Assembly: GCA_003635315.1 (NCBI GenBank)
Contig: PYJD01000031.1
Location: 93,958-157,957 of the forward strand
Source of the DNA: Candidatus Poribacteria bacterium
GTDB taxonomy: Bacteria > Poribacteria > WGA-4E > WGA-3G
DNA: 64,000 bases
Direction of reading: 5' to 3'
The notes beneath the pieces were generated by a model. The model was not told the DNA's origin and did no database searches. It worked only from the letters and a program-made list of their open reading frames with translations. The position numbers and the translations under genes were made by a program. Shown one piece after another: positions 38,857 to 47,409 of this stretch (position 1 is the first letter of the stretch; each line of letters starts with the position of its first letter).

Positions 38857-39125
38857 TAAGTACTCCATTCGGAATTATGATGCGAAGATAGACATATTGG
38901 TAATTCATGAAATCTTTATACATCAATACATTGGTTACAAAAATTATAAGTTAAATGAAGGTAAAATTTAGAACCAGAATACCACCATTGTCACATTAGT
39001 TAACTGTTTAGGAGTATACCATATAGAATCGGTATTGTCAATTTGTAGCGTTAACTTATCATTAGATAAGTTGTGGATTCGGTGGAATGTATGCTATTAA
39101 GACATTCCGTTCACATATCAAAGTG
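38857..39125. other. Gene-free stretch upstream of the WD40 array
   Basis: AT-rich with no plausible gene. It should contain the promoter of the most upstream WD40 gene, but I could not pick convincing -35/-10 boxes. Near 39084-39110 there is GGAATGTatgctattaaGACATTCC, a weak relative of the GAATG...CATTC hairpins. Confidence 0.5.
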
Positions 39126-39415
39126 GCTATTATGGTGAAATATTGACATAATTACACACCTTACTTGTGAATCAACGTCGAATACGCTTTTGGTATTCGT
39201 CGGGAGCGATCTCCGAATCGCGATCATACTCTTTGATAATCGGGAATCGGAATTCAAATCAAGGAATCAAGGAATCAACGGTATGAATGTCATTTAGACA
39301 TTCCCCGGGTATGAATGCTGTTTAGCATTCCCCGGGTATGAATGCCTTATTGGCATTCCCCGCCTACAAGACAGTATGTGGAATTAATTATATAATCTAC
39401 CATAAGAGAACTCGG
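39126..39415. repeat. Repeat E, copy interrupted by hairpin units
   Basis: This copy matches the uninterrupted sequence at 48591-48730 (TATGGTGAAATATTGA ... TAATCTACCATA) but is split at two places. At about 39169-39201 a 33-base type I unit (AATCAACG, arms CGAATAC / GTATTCG, loop GCTTTTG) replaces one or two bases ahead of GGAGCGATCTCC. At about 39256-39361 a run of AAGGAATC repeats and three type II hairpins (GTC/GAC, GCT/AGC and GCC/GGC arms) lies between CGGAATTC and CCTACAAGAC. Confidence 0.85.
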
Positions 39416-40203
39416 AATGGGAACTAATTAAATAGAATTCGTACGCCATTTTTCAGGTTTATCATATTTCACATATGTTATATTTATTGTTTATATAGTT
39501 AAAAATGTTACACTTTTTCCTACAATTTGTAGGATTACGAAAACGGCTGTCCGCCCTGTCACAGTCTGCGTTCATCGGTGTTTTATTTACAATTATAAAA
39601 ATTCTCAAATTGTGTTATTCTGTCCTTAGTTTTCCTTTTTGGAGATTATCCGATACAGACATTTGTAATGCTTTTTCTAAATAGTAATATCTCAGTATTG
39701 TAATATAACCTTTTCGGTTGTACCCTATTAGATGACATACCGATAAACCATCGATACGGCTTTTTTTCTTAGAAATGGTATAGGTGATGCTGTTGTTGTT
39801 TTTAAGATAATTTTGAATGTATTGGATAGTCATTAGAAAGTTTCCTGTTATTTGTAAAAAGTTACGAAATCGTAACTTTTTTCTGTCACCCCAATTTTAG
39901 TATAGTCGCTGTTAGGTCTGTCCCCATATATGTTTACAGCCAATTTACGAATTTCTGTAAAAAAATAAAAAAGTTCTCTTGATAGATTTCTTATCACTTT
40001 ATTTCCCATTAAGAAGTGTGGGATTGGGCATTTGTATAATTGTGTATATTTTCTTTATTCATAATGATGTCGTAGGTTTTGTATTAGTATGTGTATAATA
40101 ATTATTCTCTATATGTTATTGTAACGTATGTTTACTCATTTGTCAATCTCTTTTCGTATATGTGATGCCTGTAATTTAAAATTCTTCAATTTATTTCTAT
40201 TAG
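39416..40203. other. Gene-free AT-rich stretch with hairpins
   Basis: Contains CCTACA-att-TGTAGG (39520-39534), a lone TTAGAAATGGTATA end (39769-39782), and a strong hairpin AAAAAGTTACG-aaat-CGTAACTTTTT at 39856-39881. A 72-codon minus-strand frame (39833-39615) has a possible ribosome site (AGGAAA) but encodes a low-complexity Lys/Tyr/Ile peptide that includes the translated repeat end. I do not call it a gene. The remainder to 40203 shows nothing. Confidence 0.5.
39856..39881. terminator. A/T-flanked hairpin, terminator-like on either strand
   Basis: AAAAAGTTACG and CGTAACTTTTT pair perfectly around AAAT, giving an A-run on one side and a T-run on the other, the form of a bidirectional intrinsic terminator. 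No convincing gene ends next to it. Confidence 0.5.
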
Positions 40204-40834
40204 TAATACCAATTCTAAATTAATAGGTGTCATAAATATGCATGTTATATTCGGAGCGGTTCCAAACCGCTCCATAGGTATCAATTTATTGATTACATGT
40301 CCTCGTAGGGAATCAACGTAGCATGCGCGTATGGCATGCTACGGGTCGAATCGAAGGGAAAACAAGCATCTCCAGGATACAAAAGCGTCTCATGTCCAAA
40401 TCAACGCCGAATCCGCGTATGGAATTCGTCCAAATCAACGCCGAATCCGCGTATGGAATTCGTCCAAATCAACGCCGAATCCGCGTATGGAATTCGTCCA
40501 AATCAACGCCGAATCCGCGTATGGAATTCGGCGGGTTTCGTTCCTCTACCCGACCTACAAGAGGGTAGAAATCACCCAAATATGATTGGGAAATCCTTAA
40601 ATTGACGCCTATGTAGCGGTTCATGAAGATTAATTTAATCATTCGGTAATATCTTGACGAAATCCGAATCAACGGTATGAATGCTATTTAGCATTCACCG
40701 TGGTTACAAACCGCACCTACCGGGGCAGCGGTAAATTAGAATTACCGATTTTAATAATTAAACTTCATCAAACCGCTCCTACGGCGTTGGAGGAATTATG
40801 TTTATATGTCATAATATATCTTAGAAATGGTATA
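40204..40834. repeat. Element with inverted ends containing composite repeat R, copy 2
   Basis: Bounded by TAATACCAATTCTAA (40204-40218) and TTAGAAATGGTATA (40821-40834). Inside, GGAGCGGTT-cca-AACCGCTCC, a perfect hairpin unit with arms GTAGCATGC / GCATGCTAC and loop GCGTATG (40318-40342), four tandem 34-bp units (40396-40531), the stem GGCGGGT...ACCCGACC region, TTAAATTGACGCCTAT, and a type II hairpin GAATGC-tattta-GCATTC (40679-40696). It has the same order of parts as 35641-35945. Confidence 0.8.
40396..40531. repeat. Four tandem copies of a 34-bp hairpin unit
   Basis: Units start at 40396, 40430, 40464 and 40498. Each reads CCAAATCAACGCC, arm CGAATCC, loop GCGTATG, arm GAATTCG(T). The last ends in GGCGGG instead of GTCGGG. 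The equivalent place in copy 1 (35803-35836) has a single unit, so copy number varies between otherwise matching repeats. There are no spacers between units. Confidence 0.92.
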
Positions 40835-40842
40835 AGTTTGTA

Positions 40843-41679
40843 TTAAGACCATACATATATCTCATTATCATCAGGTGAATACCCAATAAAGACAGCTAAT
40901 ACAATTCTTGCCCGGTTCCCTTGTACAGGTGGTACTTCATGTATACATCGCGTATTGAAAAAGTAGAGATCACCTTGTTCCAATTCCACTTGGCAATTTT
41001 CAATATTATTCTCTTTTGCATACTGATCAAACGTTTCTTCTGCGATATGCGGTTGAACTTCCTCAGACCATAGACATCTGTGTAATATAGCTTGTGTACC
41101 TTTTCCATTTTCATCTGCATTTTGTACACATAACACACCTGCAAATTGGTGTTTAAAACGATAGACTGCATAATCCGTTCTTTGTTCACGATATTTTACA
41201 CTATCAATATGGGGTTTATAGGAATGTGTTTCGTAATGTACTCTGAAGATGGCAGGACCATATAGAGACCCGTCTGGTTCTCTTGCTACTTTTACATCCT
41301 TTCCAGGAGAAACCGCAGATAAAGAATCATATATTAAATCGACAGGGTTTTCAAAGCCATCAAAAAGGAACTTAAATAGGTGATGTGTAGCCTCAGCATG
41401 TGCAAGGAAGTGTTGTTTCTTACTTCCACGATTACCAAGACTTGTACCAATATCAATACGCGTACGTTTGTCTGCTGAATTTAGCTCATTCTCATCACGC
41501 ATTAAACCCATATAGGTGAATCTATCAATAAGTCCTTGACACTGTTCAGGAGAATATGCATTTCTAAAAATAATAGCAGGTATTTCTGCTTGGGATAATG
41601 TATATATAGGGTCTTTATAGGTATTACAAATAGTAGCTAAATCAGGTTCGGCAGGAATCCATTCAGAATTAATAGCCAT
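40843..41679 (-). CDS. Fe(II)/2-oxoglutarate-dependent oxygenase
   Basis: 278-residue double-stranded beta-helix oxygenase. IFRVHYETHSYKPHIDSVKY provides the H-x-D metal motif, and QGDLYFFNTRCIHEVPPVQG gives the distal His, with NRARIVLAVFIGY carrying the probable 2-oxoglutarate Arg. The Asp of HxD is present, so hydroxylation rather than halogenation is expected. N-terminal PAIIFRNAYSPEQCQGLIDR is usual for prolyl-hydroxylase-like 2OG enzymes. The substrate is unknown. It is followed 39 bases upstream on the same strand by the MoxR gene, so co-transcription is possible but not clear. Confidence 0.85.
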   Translation of the reverse strand: MAINSEWIPAEPDLATICNTYKDPIYTLSQAEIPAIIFRNAYSPEQCQGLIDRFTYMGLMRDENELNSADKRTRIDIGTSLGNRGSKKQHFLAHAEATHHLFKFLFDGFENPVDLIYDSLSAVSPGKDVKVAREPDGSLYGPAIFRVHYETHSYKPHIDSVKYREQRTDYAVYRFKHQFAGVLCVQNADENGKGTQAILHRCLWSEEVQPHIAEETFDQYAKENNIENCQVELEQGDLYFFNTRCIHEVPPVQGNRARIVLAVFIGYSPDDNEIYVWS

Positions 41680-41718
41680 GGTCGTCTCCCTGTGATGTAG
41701 AGTTCTCTGTTGTTTTCA

Positions 41719-42591
41719 CTATTTTATCATTTCATCCAGTTCTACGGTCGAAGCGCGTTGTATATCATCTTGGTATTTAAAGACACAACCCAGTGTTTCA
41801 GCAACTAATTCTGGATCAAGTTGTTCTTTTCCAAGAGCTAAAATAGCTAAACCCCAATCTAAGGTTTCTGCTATCCCAGGTTTCTTATAGTATTCACCTT
41901 CTCGCCAAAACTGCATCATCCGACATAATTGATGTGCTAAGTTGTCATTTAATTCAGGTAGCTTTGTCTGAATGATTGCGAGTTCTTTCTCTTCAGTTGG
42001 ATAATCTATCCATTGATATAGACATCTTCTTTTTAATGCTTCGTGTACCTCACGAGTTCGATTAGAAGTTAGTATGACATAAGGAACATGATTAGCTTTA
42101 ATAGTTCCGATTTCAGGAATTGTAATTTGGTAGTCTGATAGGATTTCAAGTAGAAATGCCTCAAATTCACTATCACTTCTATCGACTTCATCAATTAATA
42201 GTACAGGTGGTTGATCGCCATCCCCTTGGATTGCTTCAAGCAAGGGACGTTTGAGCAAGAATTTCTCACTAAAAAGATCCGTGCCAATCTCTTTTTTATC
42301 TCGTCCTTGTGCTTCATCAATTCGTAACTGTAATATCTGTCGTGTGTAGTTCCACTCGTATAAGGCACTATTTGCATCTAAACCTTCATAACATTGCAAG
42401 CGAATTAACTTTGCTCCAGTTGCATCCGCCAGAACTTTGGCTACTTCAGTTTTTCCAACCCCAGGTTCACCTTCCAGAAAGATCGGTTTTTTCAGATGAT
42501 GTGCAAGATATAATGTCGTTGCTAAACCTTTATCTGCTATATAATCCTGCTTTTCACAAGCATTTTGTACGTTTTCTATTGATTCAAACAT
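41719..42591 (-). CDS. MoxR/CoxD-family AAA+ ATPase
   Basis: 290-residue AAA+ ATPase: Walker A GEPGVGKTE, pore/sensor region with LIRLQCYEGLDANSALYEWN, Walker B VLLIDEVDRSDSEFE, sensor 1 VILTSNRTREVHEALKRR. The CYEGLD motif is typical of the CoxD branch of MoxR proteins, chaperone-like ATPases that help mature molybdenum hydroxylases such as CO dehydrogenase. It lies 17 bases downstream of a MocA-like gene, fitting that role, yet no hydroxylase or VWA partner (CoxE) is in the window. Confidence 0.9.
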   Translation of the reverse strand: MFESIENVQNACEKQDYIADKGLATTLYLAHHLKKPIFLEGEPGVGKTEVAKVLADATGAKLIRLQCYEGLDANSALYEWNYTRQILQLRIDEAQGRDKKEIGTDLFSEKFLLKRPLLEAIQGDGDQPPVLLIDEVDRSDSEFEAFLLEILSDYQITIPEIGTIKANHVPYVILTSNRTREVHEALKRRCLYQWIDYPTEEKELAIIQTKLPELNDNLAHQLCRMMQFWREGEYYKKPGIAETLDWGLAILALGKEQLDPELVAETLGCVFKYQDDIQRASTVELDEMIK

Positions 42592-42608
42592 AATCTAAGT
42601 ATCGAATT

Positions 42609-43283
42609 TTAACTATTACTGTTTTTGCTCTCTTGTAAGGCTTTTGTATAATCATCAGGAAAATCAATATCCTTTAGAATATGATCGGTATCTACATTTA
42701 CATAGTGTATATCGTTTGCATAGGATTGATACAAGGATCTAATCCCACCACTATCATCCCCTAAAGATACAATCTCCTTTGCATATTTACAATGGAAAAT
42801 CACGGGATGTCCTCTCTGATAATTGTAACTGGGAATCGTAATTCCTTTATTAGTCTCTCTATACCCATCAATAGTCCTATTTATAAGTTCAGTAGTAATG
42901 AATGGTTGATCAACTAACATGAGTGAAAAAGCATCTCTGTTGGTTTCATATGATTTCTCACACGAGGTAGATGATGGTCTTGAAATATAAGGGAAGTTGA
43001 TTGATCTAATACCAATTTGTGCTGACGATAGCATTCCATCTCTATAATCAGGATTATATACTGTAACAACACCTCGATCCATAATCAACTTTTTTATATC
43101 CTCAGCACAATGACCTAAAACCACTCTTACATCATCAAAGTTTGATGACAACATATTGTCAATTACAGTCTCTATGATAGTGTTGTTCCCGAATGGTAAT
43201 AGTTGTTTTGGACGTCCCATCCTCGTTGATAGTCCAGCTGCAAGTAATATTCCAACAATCTTAGGATGCGATTGGCTTGTCAT
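42609..43283 (-). CDS. MocA-like molybdenum cofactor nucleotidyltransferase
   Basis: 224-residue GT-A-type nucleotidyltransferase. ILLAAGLSTRMGRPKQLLPF is the nucleotide-binding signature of the MobA/MocA family, and NPDYRDGMLSSAQIGI and LMLVDQPFITTELI match the MocA branch, which attaches CMP to molybdopterin for xanthine-dehydrogenase or CO-dehydrogenase enzymes. Context with a CoxD-type MoxR supports that reading. It starts three bases after the stop of the upstream gene and ends 17 before the MoxR start, so the genes form an operon. Confidence 0.87.
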   Translation of the reverse strand: MTSQSHPKIVGILLAAGLSTRMGRPKQLLPFGNNTIIETVIDNMLSSNFDDVRVVLGHCAEDIKKLIMDRGVVTVYNPDYRDGMLSSAQIGIRSINFPYISRPSSTSCEKSYETNRDAFSLMLVDQPFITTELINRTIDGYRETNKGITIPSYNYQRGHPVIFHCKYAKEIVSLGDDSGGIRSLYQSYANDIHYVNVDTDHILKDIDFPDDYTKALQESKNSNS

Positions 43284-43286
43284 ATC

Positions 43287-44246
43287 TCAAAACCGAATTC
43301 CGAATGAATCAAACTTTCCAGTAAAGTCTCGTTCCTCAATTTTCACATTGTCAACCTTTGAAGGTGTAGGTCCAATTCTCAATTGCTTAATCAAGGCATA
43401 TAATTGTTCTTTTTTCCCTTCAGCAACCACTTCCACCTTACCATTAGATAGGTTTTTAGCATATCCTTTAATACCAAGTTTTGTTGCATTAACTCTTGTA
43501 AAATGACGGAATCCAACTCCTTGTACTTTACCACTGATTAGCACATATAATTGCATTTCCTGATTAACCTCGATTGTGATCTTAACGGGTGTACCGAGTG
43601 CAGGTAAAATCTTATCATTTTTCTTATATAAATTCTCTTCTGATGATTCAGGTAAAGGATTGACAAATAGCGTACTTGGATCACTGACACTTAATGAGAC
43701 AATATCGTTAGTATTAAAGGCATGTGGTATATAGACATCTTCATCCTCTATATCAAGATCTAACATCATCCGTGACCCGGTATATATCCATGCAACATGT
43801 TTCATCGGTTTATTGGTCTTCACATTGTGTAACAGATCTTCTGCGCGTACTTTTTTTATTTTGTCATCTTCTTCCCATTCAACCGATATTATAACCGTAG
43901 GACCTTTTGCGGGAATTAATTCGTCAGTTTCAATGTCAAGATCGACGGGATTCCCAGGTTTCACATCAAGCATGGTCATTGCCCTATGTATTTCTTTTGC
44001 AGTGGCGTCTACCACAAGAATACTTTCATATTCTTTTCCAGCAGGACCGCACATCATAAATTCAACAGCACCCTTCAAATGTGAATCGTATTCTCCTAAG
44101 GCGTTTGATATTTTTCCTTTTAATATTATCTGTTTCTGTTTATCATCAATTTCTATCTGACTATCTGACCAAGCAATATTTGAGAAACCGATAACACTGG
44201 AAATTAGATAGACAAAAATTGAAAATATAAGTTTTTGATATTTCAT
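43287..44246 (-). CDS. Secreted YdjY-like domain fused to acylphosphatase
   Basis: 319 residues from ATG 44246, which is preceded by AGGAGAATTGTT and opens a signal peptide (LIFSIFVYLISSVIGFSNIA). The frame is open further upstream, but that part encodes translated palindromic repeats. Residues about 30-180 look like a YdjY-type domain (ALGEYDSHLKGAVEFMMCGP, KEYESILVVDATAKEIHRAM). The last 90 residues are a complete acylphosphatase: YVLISGKVQGVGFRHFTRVN supplies the phosphate-binding loop with the catalytic Arg, and GYAKNLSNGKVEVVAEG the catalytic Asn. Acylphosphatases hydrolyse acyl phosphates and are usually free-standing cytoplasmic enzymes. A secreted fusion is uncommon. Confidence 0.85.
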   Translation of the reverse strand: MKYQKLIFSIFVYLISSVIGFSNIAWSDSQIEIDDKQKQIILKGKISNALGEYDSHLKGAVEFMMCGPAGKEYESILVVDATAKEIHRAMTMLDVKPGNPVDLDIETDELIPAKGPTVIISVEWEEDDKIKKVRAEDLLHNVKTNKPMKHVAWIYTGSRMMLDLDIEDEDVYIPHAFNTNDIVSLSVSDPSTLFVNPLPESSEENLYKKNDKILPALGTPVKITIEVNQEMQLYVLISGKVQGVGFRHFTRVNATKLGIKGYAKNLSNGKVEVVAEGKKEQLYALIKQLRIGPTPSKVDNVKIEERDFTGKFDSFGIRF

Positions 44247-44323
44247 AACAATTCTCCTATGAGATTTAGTATAGTTTGGACAATTTTCGTATTTTCTTTT
44301 CGAACTGTTTTTAAACACCTTTC

Positions 44324-44387
44324 GCACCGCTGGTGCTTGATTAGTGGTGGCATTTCCGTTTCTACACACATTCCGCACCGCTGGTGC
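44324..44387. repeat. Two copies of palindrome GCACC-GCT-GGTGC
   Basis: Identical 13-base hairpins at 44324-44336 and 44375-44387, 51 bases apart, each preceded by TTC/TTCC and followed by T. They lie between the stop of the 1003-residue gene and the start of the YdjY-acylphosphatase gene. Neither has a T-run, so they do not look like ordinary terminators. Confidence 0.85.
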
Positions 44388-44397
44388 TGCCAAATTC

Positions 44398-47300
44398 CTA
44401 CTGTTTAGGAAATAAGGTTTCCAACAGACCTCCTACAGAACTGTTGATTGTCGGTTTTATATGTAATTGATTCTGTAGATATGCATCATAAGGTGTATAG
44501 ATCCCTAAAATAAAGTTTGTAAGGGTGTCATCATCTGTAGAGATGTATATTCCTTTCTCAGGTAAAGAATCTGCGGATACATGAATTATACCATCCTTGA
44601 CTGTAAGACTTGCCTGATGTTCCGTGCCTTTAATAGCGATTGTTCCTTGCCAATCTCTGAATACATCACTCCCTTTCAGCCGTTCTTCGAGTAGTGGAGA
44701 TAACTCACTAAGCAGCATCGGGAGATTGATAATCTTAAACATCCAGACCCAATCCGTATCCTCTAATGTATATCCAATATTGCTAAATAATTTTCTTATA
44801 TATTTCTTCTTTTCTTCACCATCTAAATACCAACTTATCTGTTTATAATCGCGTTTGACCAGTTCGTTGTGTAATGTAGATAGGAACATTGCCCCAATGT
44901 CTTCACAGAAATCAGAATCGGAATTGGAACTATCATCTGATATAGGTATTAGACAAAATTCCTTGATAAAAACTGTCTTTGCTTCCTGATTACATTGAAC
45001 CATTACATAACCCAGAGGTGTTCCATTCATTTCAGCGAGATAAATAAATTGTGTGTCAGAAATTCTGTGTCTTTTCGCTGTTCGGGGTCTGCTATTGAGC
45101 ATGTCCTTGCAGAACGTATTACGTACCTTCTTCATCAATACTTCATCCCCAACCTTATAGGGTCGAATTACAACCCCTTCAACCACTTTAGCTTGTTCGT
45201 AGTGTAATGCTTTTGAAAACACTGGTACGGTATGTCCGTCAACAAACCCAAAATTCCTATACATTGCATGTGCGGTGTTGCGGGTTGATGTTCGTAGAGA
45301 TATACAAGCGTGACGTTGTACTAATTCATGAGACAATGTGGCAGTCAACAAGAACTGCGCCAATCCTTTTCGTCGAAATTGTGGTTTTGTATGTAACCAT
45401 CTTATATAGGTTCCATGTACCAGTGTGTAATTGGGGAAATGATGTGTATGAACAATTGTATTACATGTTGCAATACGGTATCCTTCAATTATTGCATAAA
45501 TGTTTAAATCTTTATCCCATTCAGTCTCTATCGTTAGGATGGATTCACCAGTTTTATCAGTTAGTCTATCATATGAGAACTTATCAGCAGCAGGATGAGC
45601 AATTTTTGCAAGTAAGTAACCCGTTTCAAGTTGATATTTACTATCCTGATTCGGTGCAATTTCAATGAGTTGATCTACATAATCACTGCTTACACCATGA
45701 CGAACCAAAGCAAGTACAGCAATTGCTACAAGGTCATCATGCTTCGAATCATCTATCAATTTCTCAAGCGTAGTAACACCCCGATCATCGCACTTCTTAA
45801 TTAGTTCTATAGATGAAATGAGTCGATCATATCTATCATCTGAGTTCAGTTTAGCAATTAATGCATTTGTTTCTCGTTCGGATTGATCTATTATTTCACA
45901 ATAACTCTCAATTGCATAGATTCTTTCATTGGTATCAGCAGTTGGATCACGTATAATATTGTAAAGGTACAAACGTACCTGATCAACAAATTCCTCACTG
46001 TCTGCGGGTAATAGTGGTAGAGGGTGGACAGCCGTACCGATCTCATTAAACCAAGGAAATAGGTCTTCATCCACTGCTCTGCTGATGAAGTAGATGAGTG
46101 AATCAATCCACGAAAATGTTGTGCGTGGCATATTCATATCAGTTTCACTTCTATTTACAGCTAATTTGATGAATAATTCTTCCCCATATTTTTCTACTAA
46201 CTTGATCATAATCCAGATTGGTTTAAGAGATCTCTTATCATAAATTCTTGAAATGTCAATCGTGTCAAGTGTCTTTGAATTCTTACTAAATTGTTCCTCT
46301 AAATCGGAGAGCATAAGGTCGGCTTCCCGTTCAAACCCCAGTATTTTCATGCCCCAGATACCAAATAAGAAAGGGTATCCGTCAAACATGACATCCATTA
46401 CCACAGAAAATGGTGTAATATGCGCGATTAGATCACTTGTCTCAACACCAAGAGAATAGGCGAGTCTTGAGGTATGAACACATCCCCCGATTGTCATCAT
46501 CGTATCCTCTCCACTATACTCATGTATACAGGATGGAACAAGATTAATCTTTAAATTTAGTTCCTTACTCAAAGGGAATTTTGCAACCATATACTCTGCA
46601 AGTTGTTTGGCAAACATCAAACATGTATCAACTCGGTTCGCAACAAAATCTGTATAGAATATACTTATATTTCCATCCTCTTTAACGTGTTCTTCAATAT
46701 GAATTTCATCAGGAATAGTCTCTGAACCTTTTGTTAGAGAGATACGATTGATACCCAACCAATCAAGGAATTGTGTTGAAACGAGGTGGTTCTCCTGTTG
46801 AAAAAGTTGTGTGTTAATCATCAGAACGCGTCCTAATCCCCATTGCAGACAGATACCAATGGGATCTTTTGTAGAAGAATGTTGTAGGAAGACTTCAGAA
46901 TCTGATGGACAATCTAAAATACCGCAATATGTGAGTCCGAGATCATCAATTCCCATTCCATTTGTAATTTCATGTTTGTTGAACCTTATGTCTTTTTTTG
47001 TATACCCTCGTAGAGGATTTGCATCAGAATCCATTTCTCCCTGTCCTTCAGCTAAAGAAAGAAATTTTGCTCCAAATTGTGATGCAATTTGATTAATTCC
47101 CATTTCTGTAATTGGTTCCCGGACATCTCTTTCGAACCGACTTGTGCTACCTGCTAAGAGAATACCTCCGCCATCTTCAACAAAATCGAGAATTAGTTTA
47201 AGTTCAATTTCAGTATATTTTAGTTGTGTATTACTACAAATTGTAAGTACATCATAATTTCTGAGTACTGTTTCTTTGATATAATCATGGTTATTCGTCG

Positions 47301-47409
47301 TCTGATAGATTTTGTGGGGTTTAACCTGGATTAACCCGTTTGACCAACCCGTATCGCGTGATGTATCCACTAATATTGTAATACGTTCTTTAGGTTTCGT
47401 TCTATTCAT
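44398..47409 (-). CDS. Large fusion: amidotransferase-like N-terminus, helical middle, Eis-like GNAT-GNAT-SCP2 C-terminus
   Basis: 1003 residues, no signal peptide. About 1-225: Rossmann-like glutamine-amidotransferase/DUF4350-type fold (YDVLTICSNTQLKYTEIE, LILDFVEDGGGILLAG, GLGRVLMINTQLF). About 225-480: a region reminiscent of M60-like peptidases, but I see no HExxH, so enzyme activity is doubtful. About 500-630: HEAT-like helical repeats. About 640-760: GNAT acetyltransferase with the acetyl-CoA motif QFRRKGLAQFLLTATL. About 765-900: second GNAT-like fold, with no clear QxxGxG/A. About 900-1003: SCP2-like domain (WQGTIAIKGTEHQASLTVKD). The last three domains reproduce the order of Eis-type N-acetyltransferases. 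The acetylated substrate is unknown. Confidence 0.8.
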   Translation of the reverse strand: MNRTKPKERITILVDTSRDTGWSNGLIQVKPHKIYQTTNNHDYIKETVLRNYDVLTICSNTQLKYTEIELKLILDFVEDGGGILLAGSTSRFERDVREPITEMGINQIASQFGAKFLSLAEGQGEMDSDANPLRGYTKKDIRFNKHEITNGMGIDDLGLTYCGILDCPSDSEVFLQHSSTKDPIGICLQWGLGRVLMINTQLFQQENHLVSTQFLDWLGINRISLTKGSETIPDEIHIEEHVKEDGNISIFYTDFVANRVDTCLMFAKQLAEYMVAKFPLSKELNLKINLVPSCIHEYSGEDTMMTIGGCVHTSRLAYSLGVETSDLIAHITPFSVVMDVMFDGYPFLFGIWGMKILGFEREADLMLSDLEEQFSKNSKTLDTIDISRIYDKRSLKPIWIMIKLVEKYGEELFIKLAVNRSETDMNMPRTTFSWIDSLIYFISRAVDEDLFPWFNEIGTAVHPLPLLPADSEEFVDQVRLYLYNIIRDPTADTNERIYAIESYCEIIDQSERETNALIAKLNSDDRYDRLISSIELIKKCDDRGVTTLEKLIDDSKHDDLVAIAVLALVRHGVSSDYVDQLIEIAPNQDSKYQLETGYLLAKIAHPAADKFSYDRLTDKTGESILTIETEWDKDLNIYAIIEGYRIATCNTIVHTHHFPNYTLVHGTYIRWLHTKPQFRRKGLAQFLLTATLSHELVQRHACISLRTSTRNTAHAMYRNFGFVDGHTVPVFSKALHYEQAKVVEGVVIRPYKVGDEVLMKKVRNTFCKDMLNSRPRTAKRHRISDTQFIYLAEMNGTPLGYVMVQCNQEAKTVFIKEFCLIPISDDSSNSDSDFCEDIGAMFLSTLHNELVKRDYKQISWYLDGEEKKKYIRKLFSNIGYTLEDTDWVWMFKIINLPMLLSELSPLLEERLKGSDVFRDWQGTIAIKGTEHQASLTVKDGIIHVSADSLPEKGIYISTDDDTLTNFILGIYTPYDAYLQNQLHIKPTINSSVGGLLETLFPKQ

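Noticed and set aside
39615..39833. 72-codon minus-strand frame with AGGAAA upstream
   Set aside because: Low-complexity Lys/Tyr/Ile-rich sequence that runs through a repeat end; no family resemblance. Possible but not supported.
40396..40531. CRISPR array from four 34-bp direct repeats
   Set aside because: The copies abut with no spacers, and single copies sit elsewhere inside other repeats. No cas gene is nearby.
40323..40605. Three overlapping plus-strand frames of 81-89 codons
   Set aside because: They translate the tandem 34-bp units in different frames (repeated NQRRIRVWN-like text) and have no independent coding signal.
44398..47409. Active M60-type metallopeptidase in the middle of the 1003-residue protein
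   Set aside because: The region resembles the family only loosely and has no HExxH motif.
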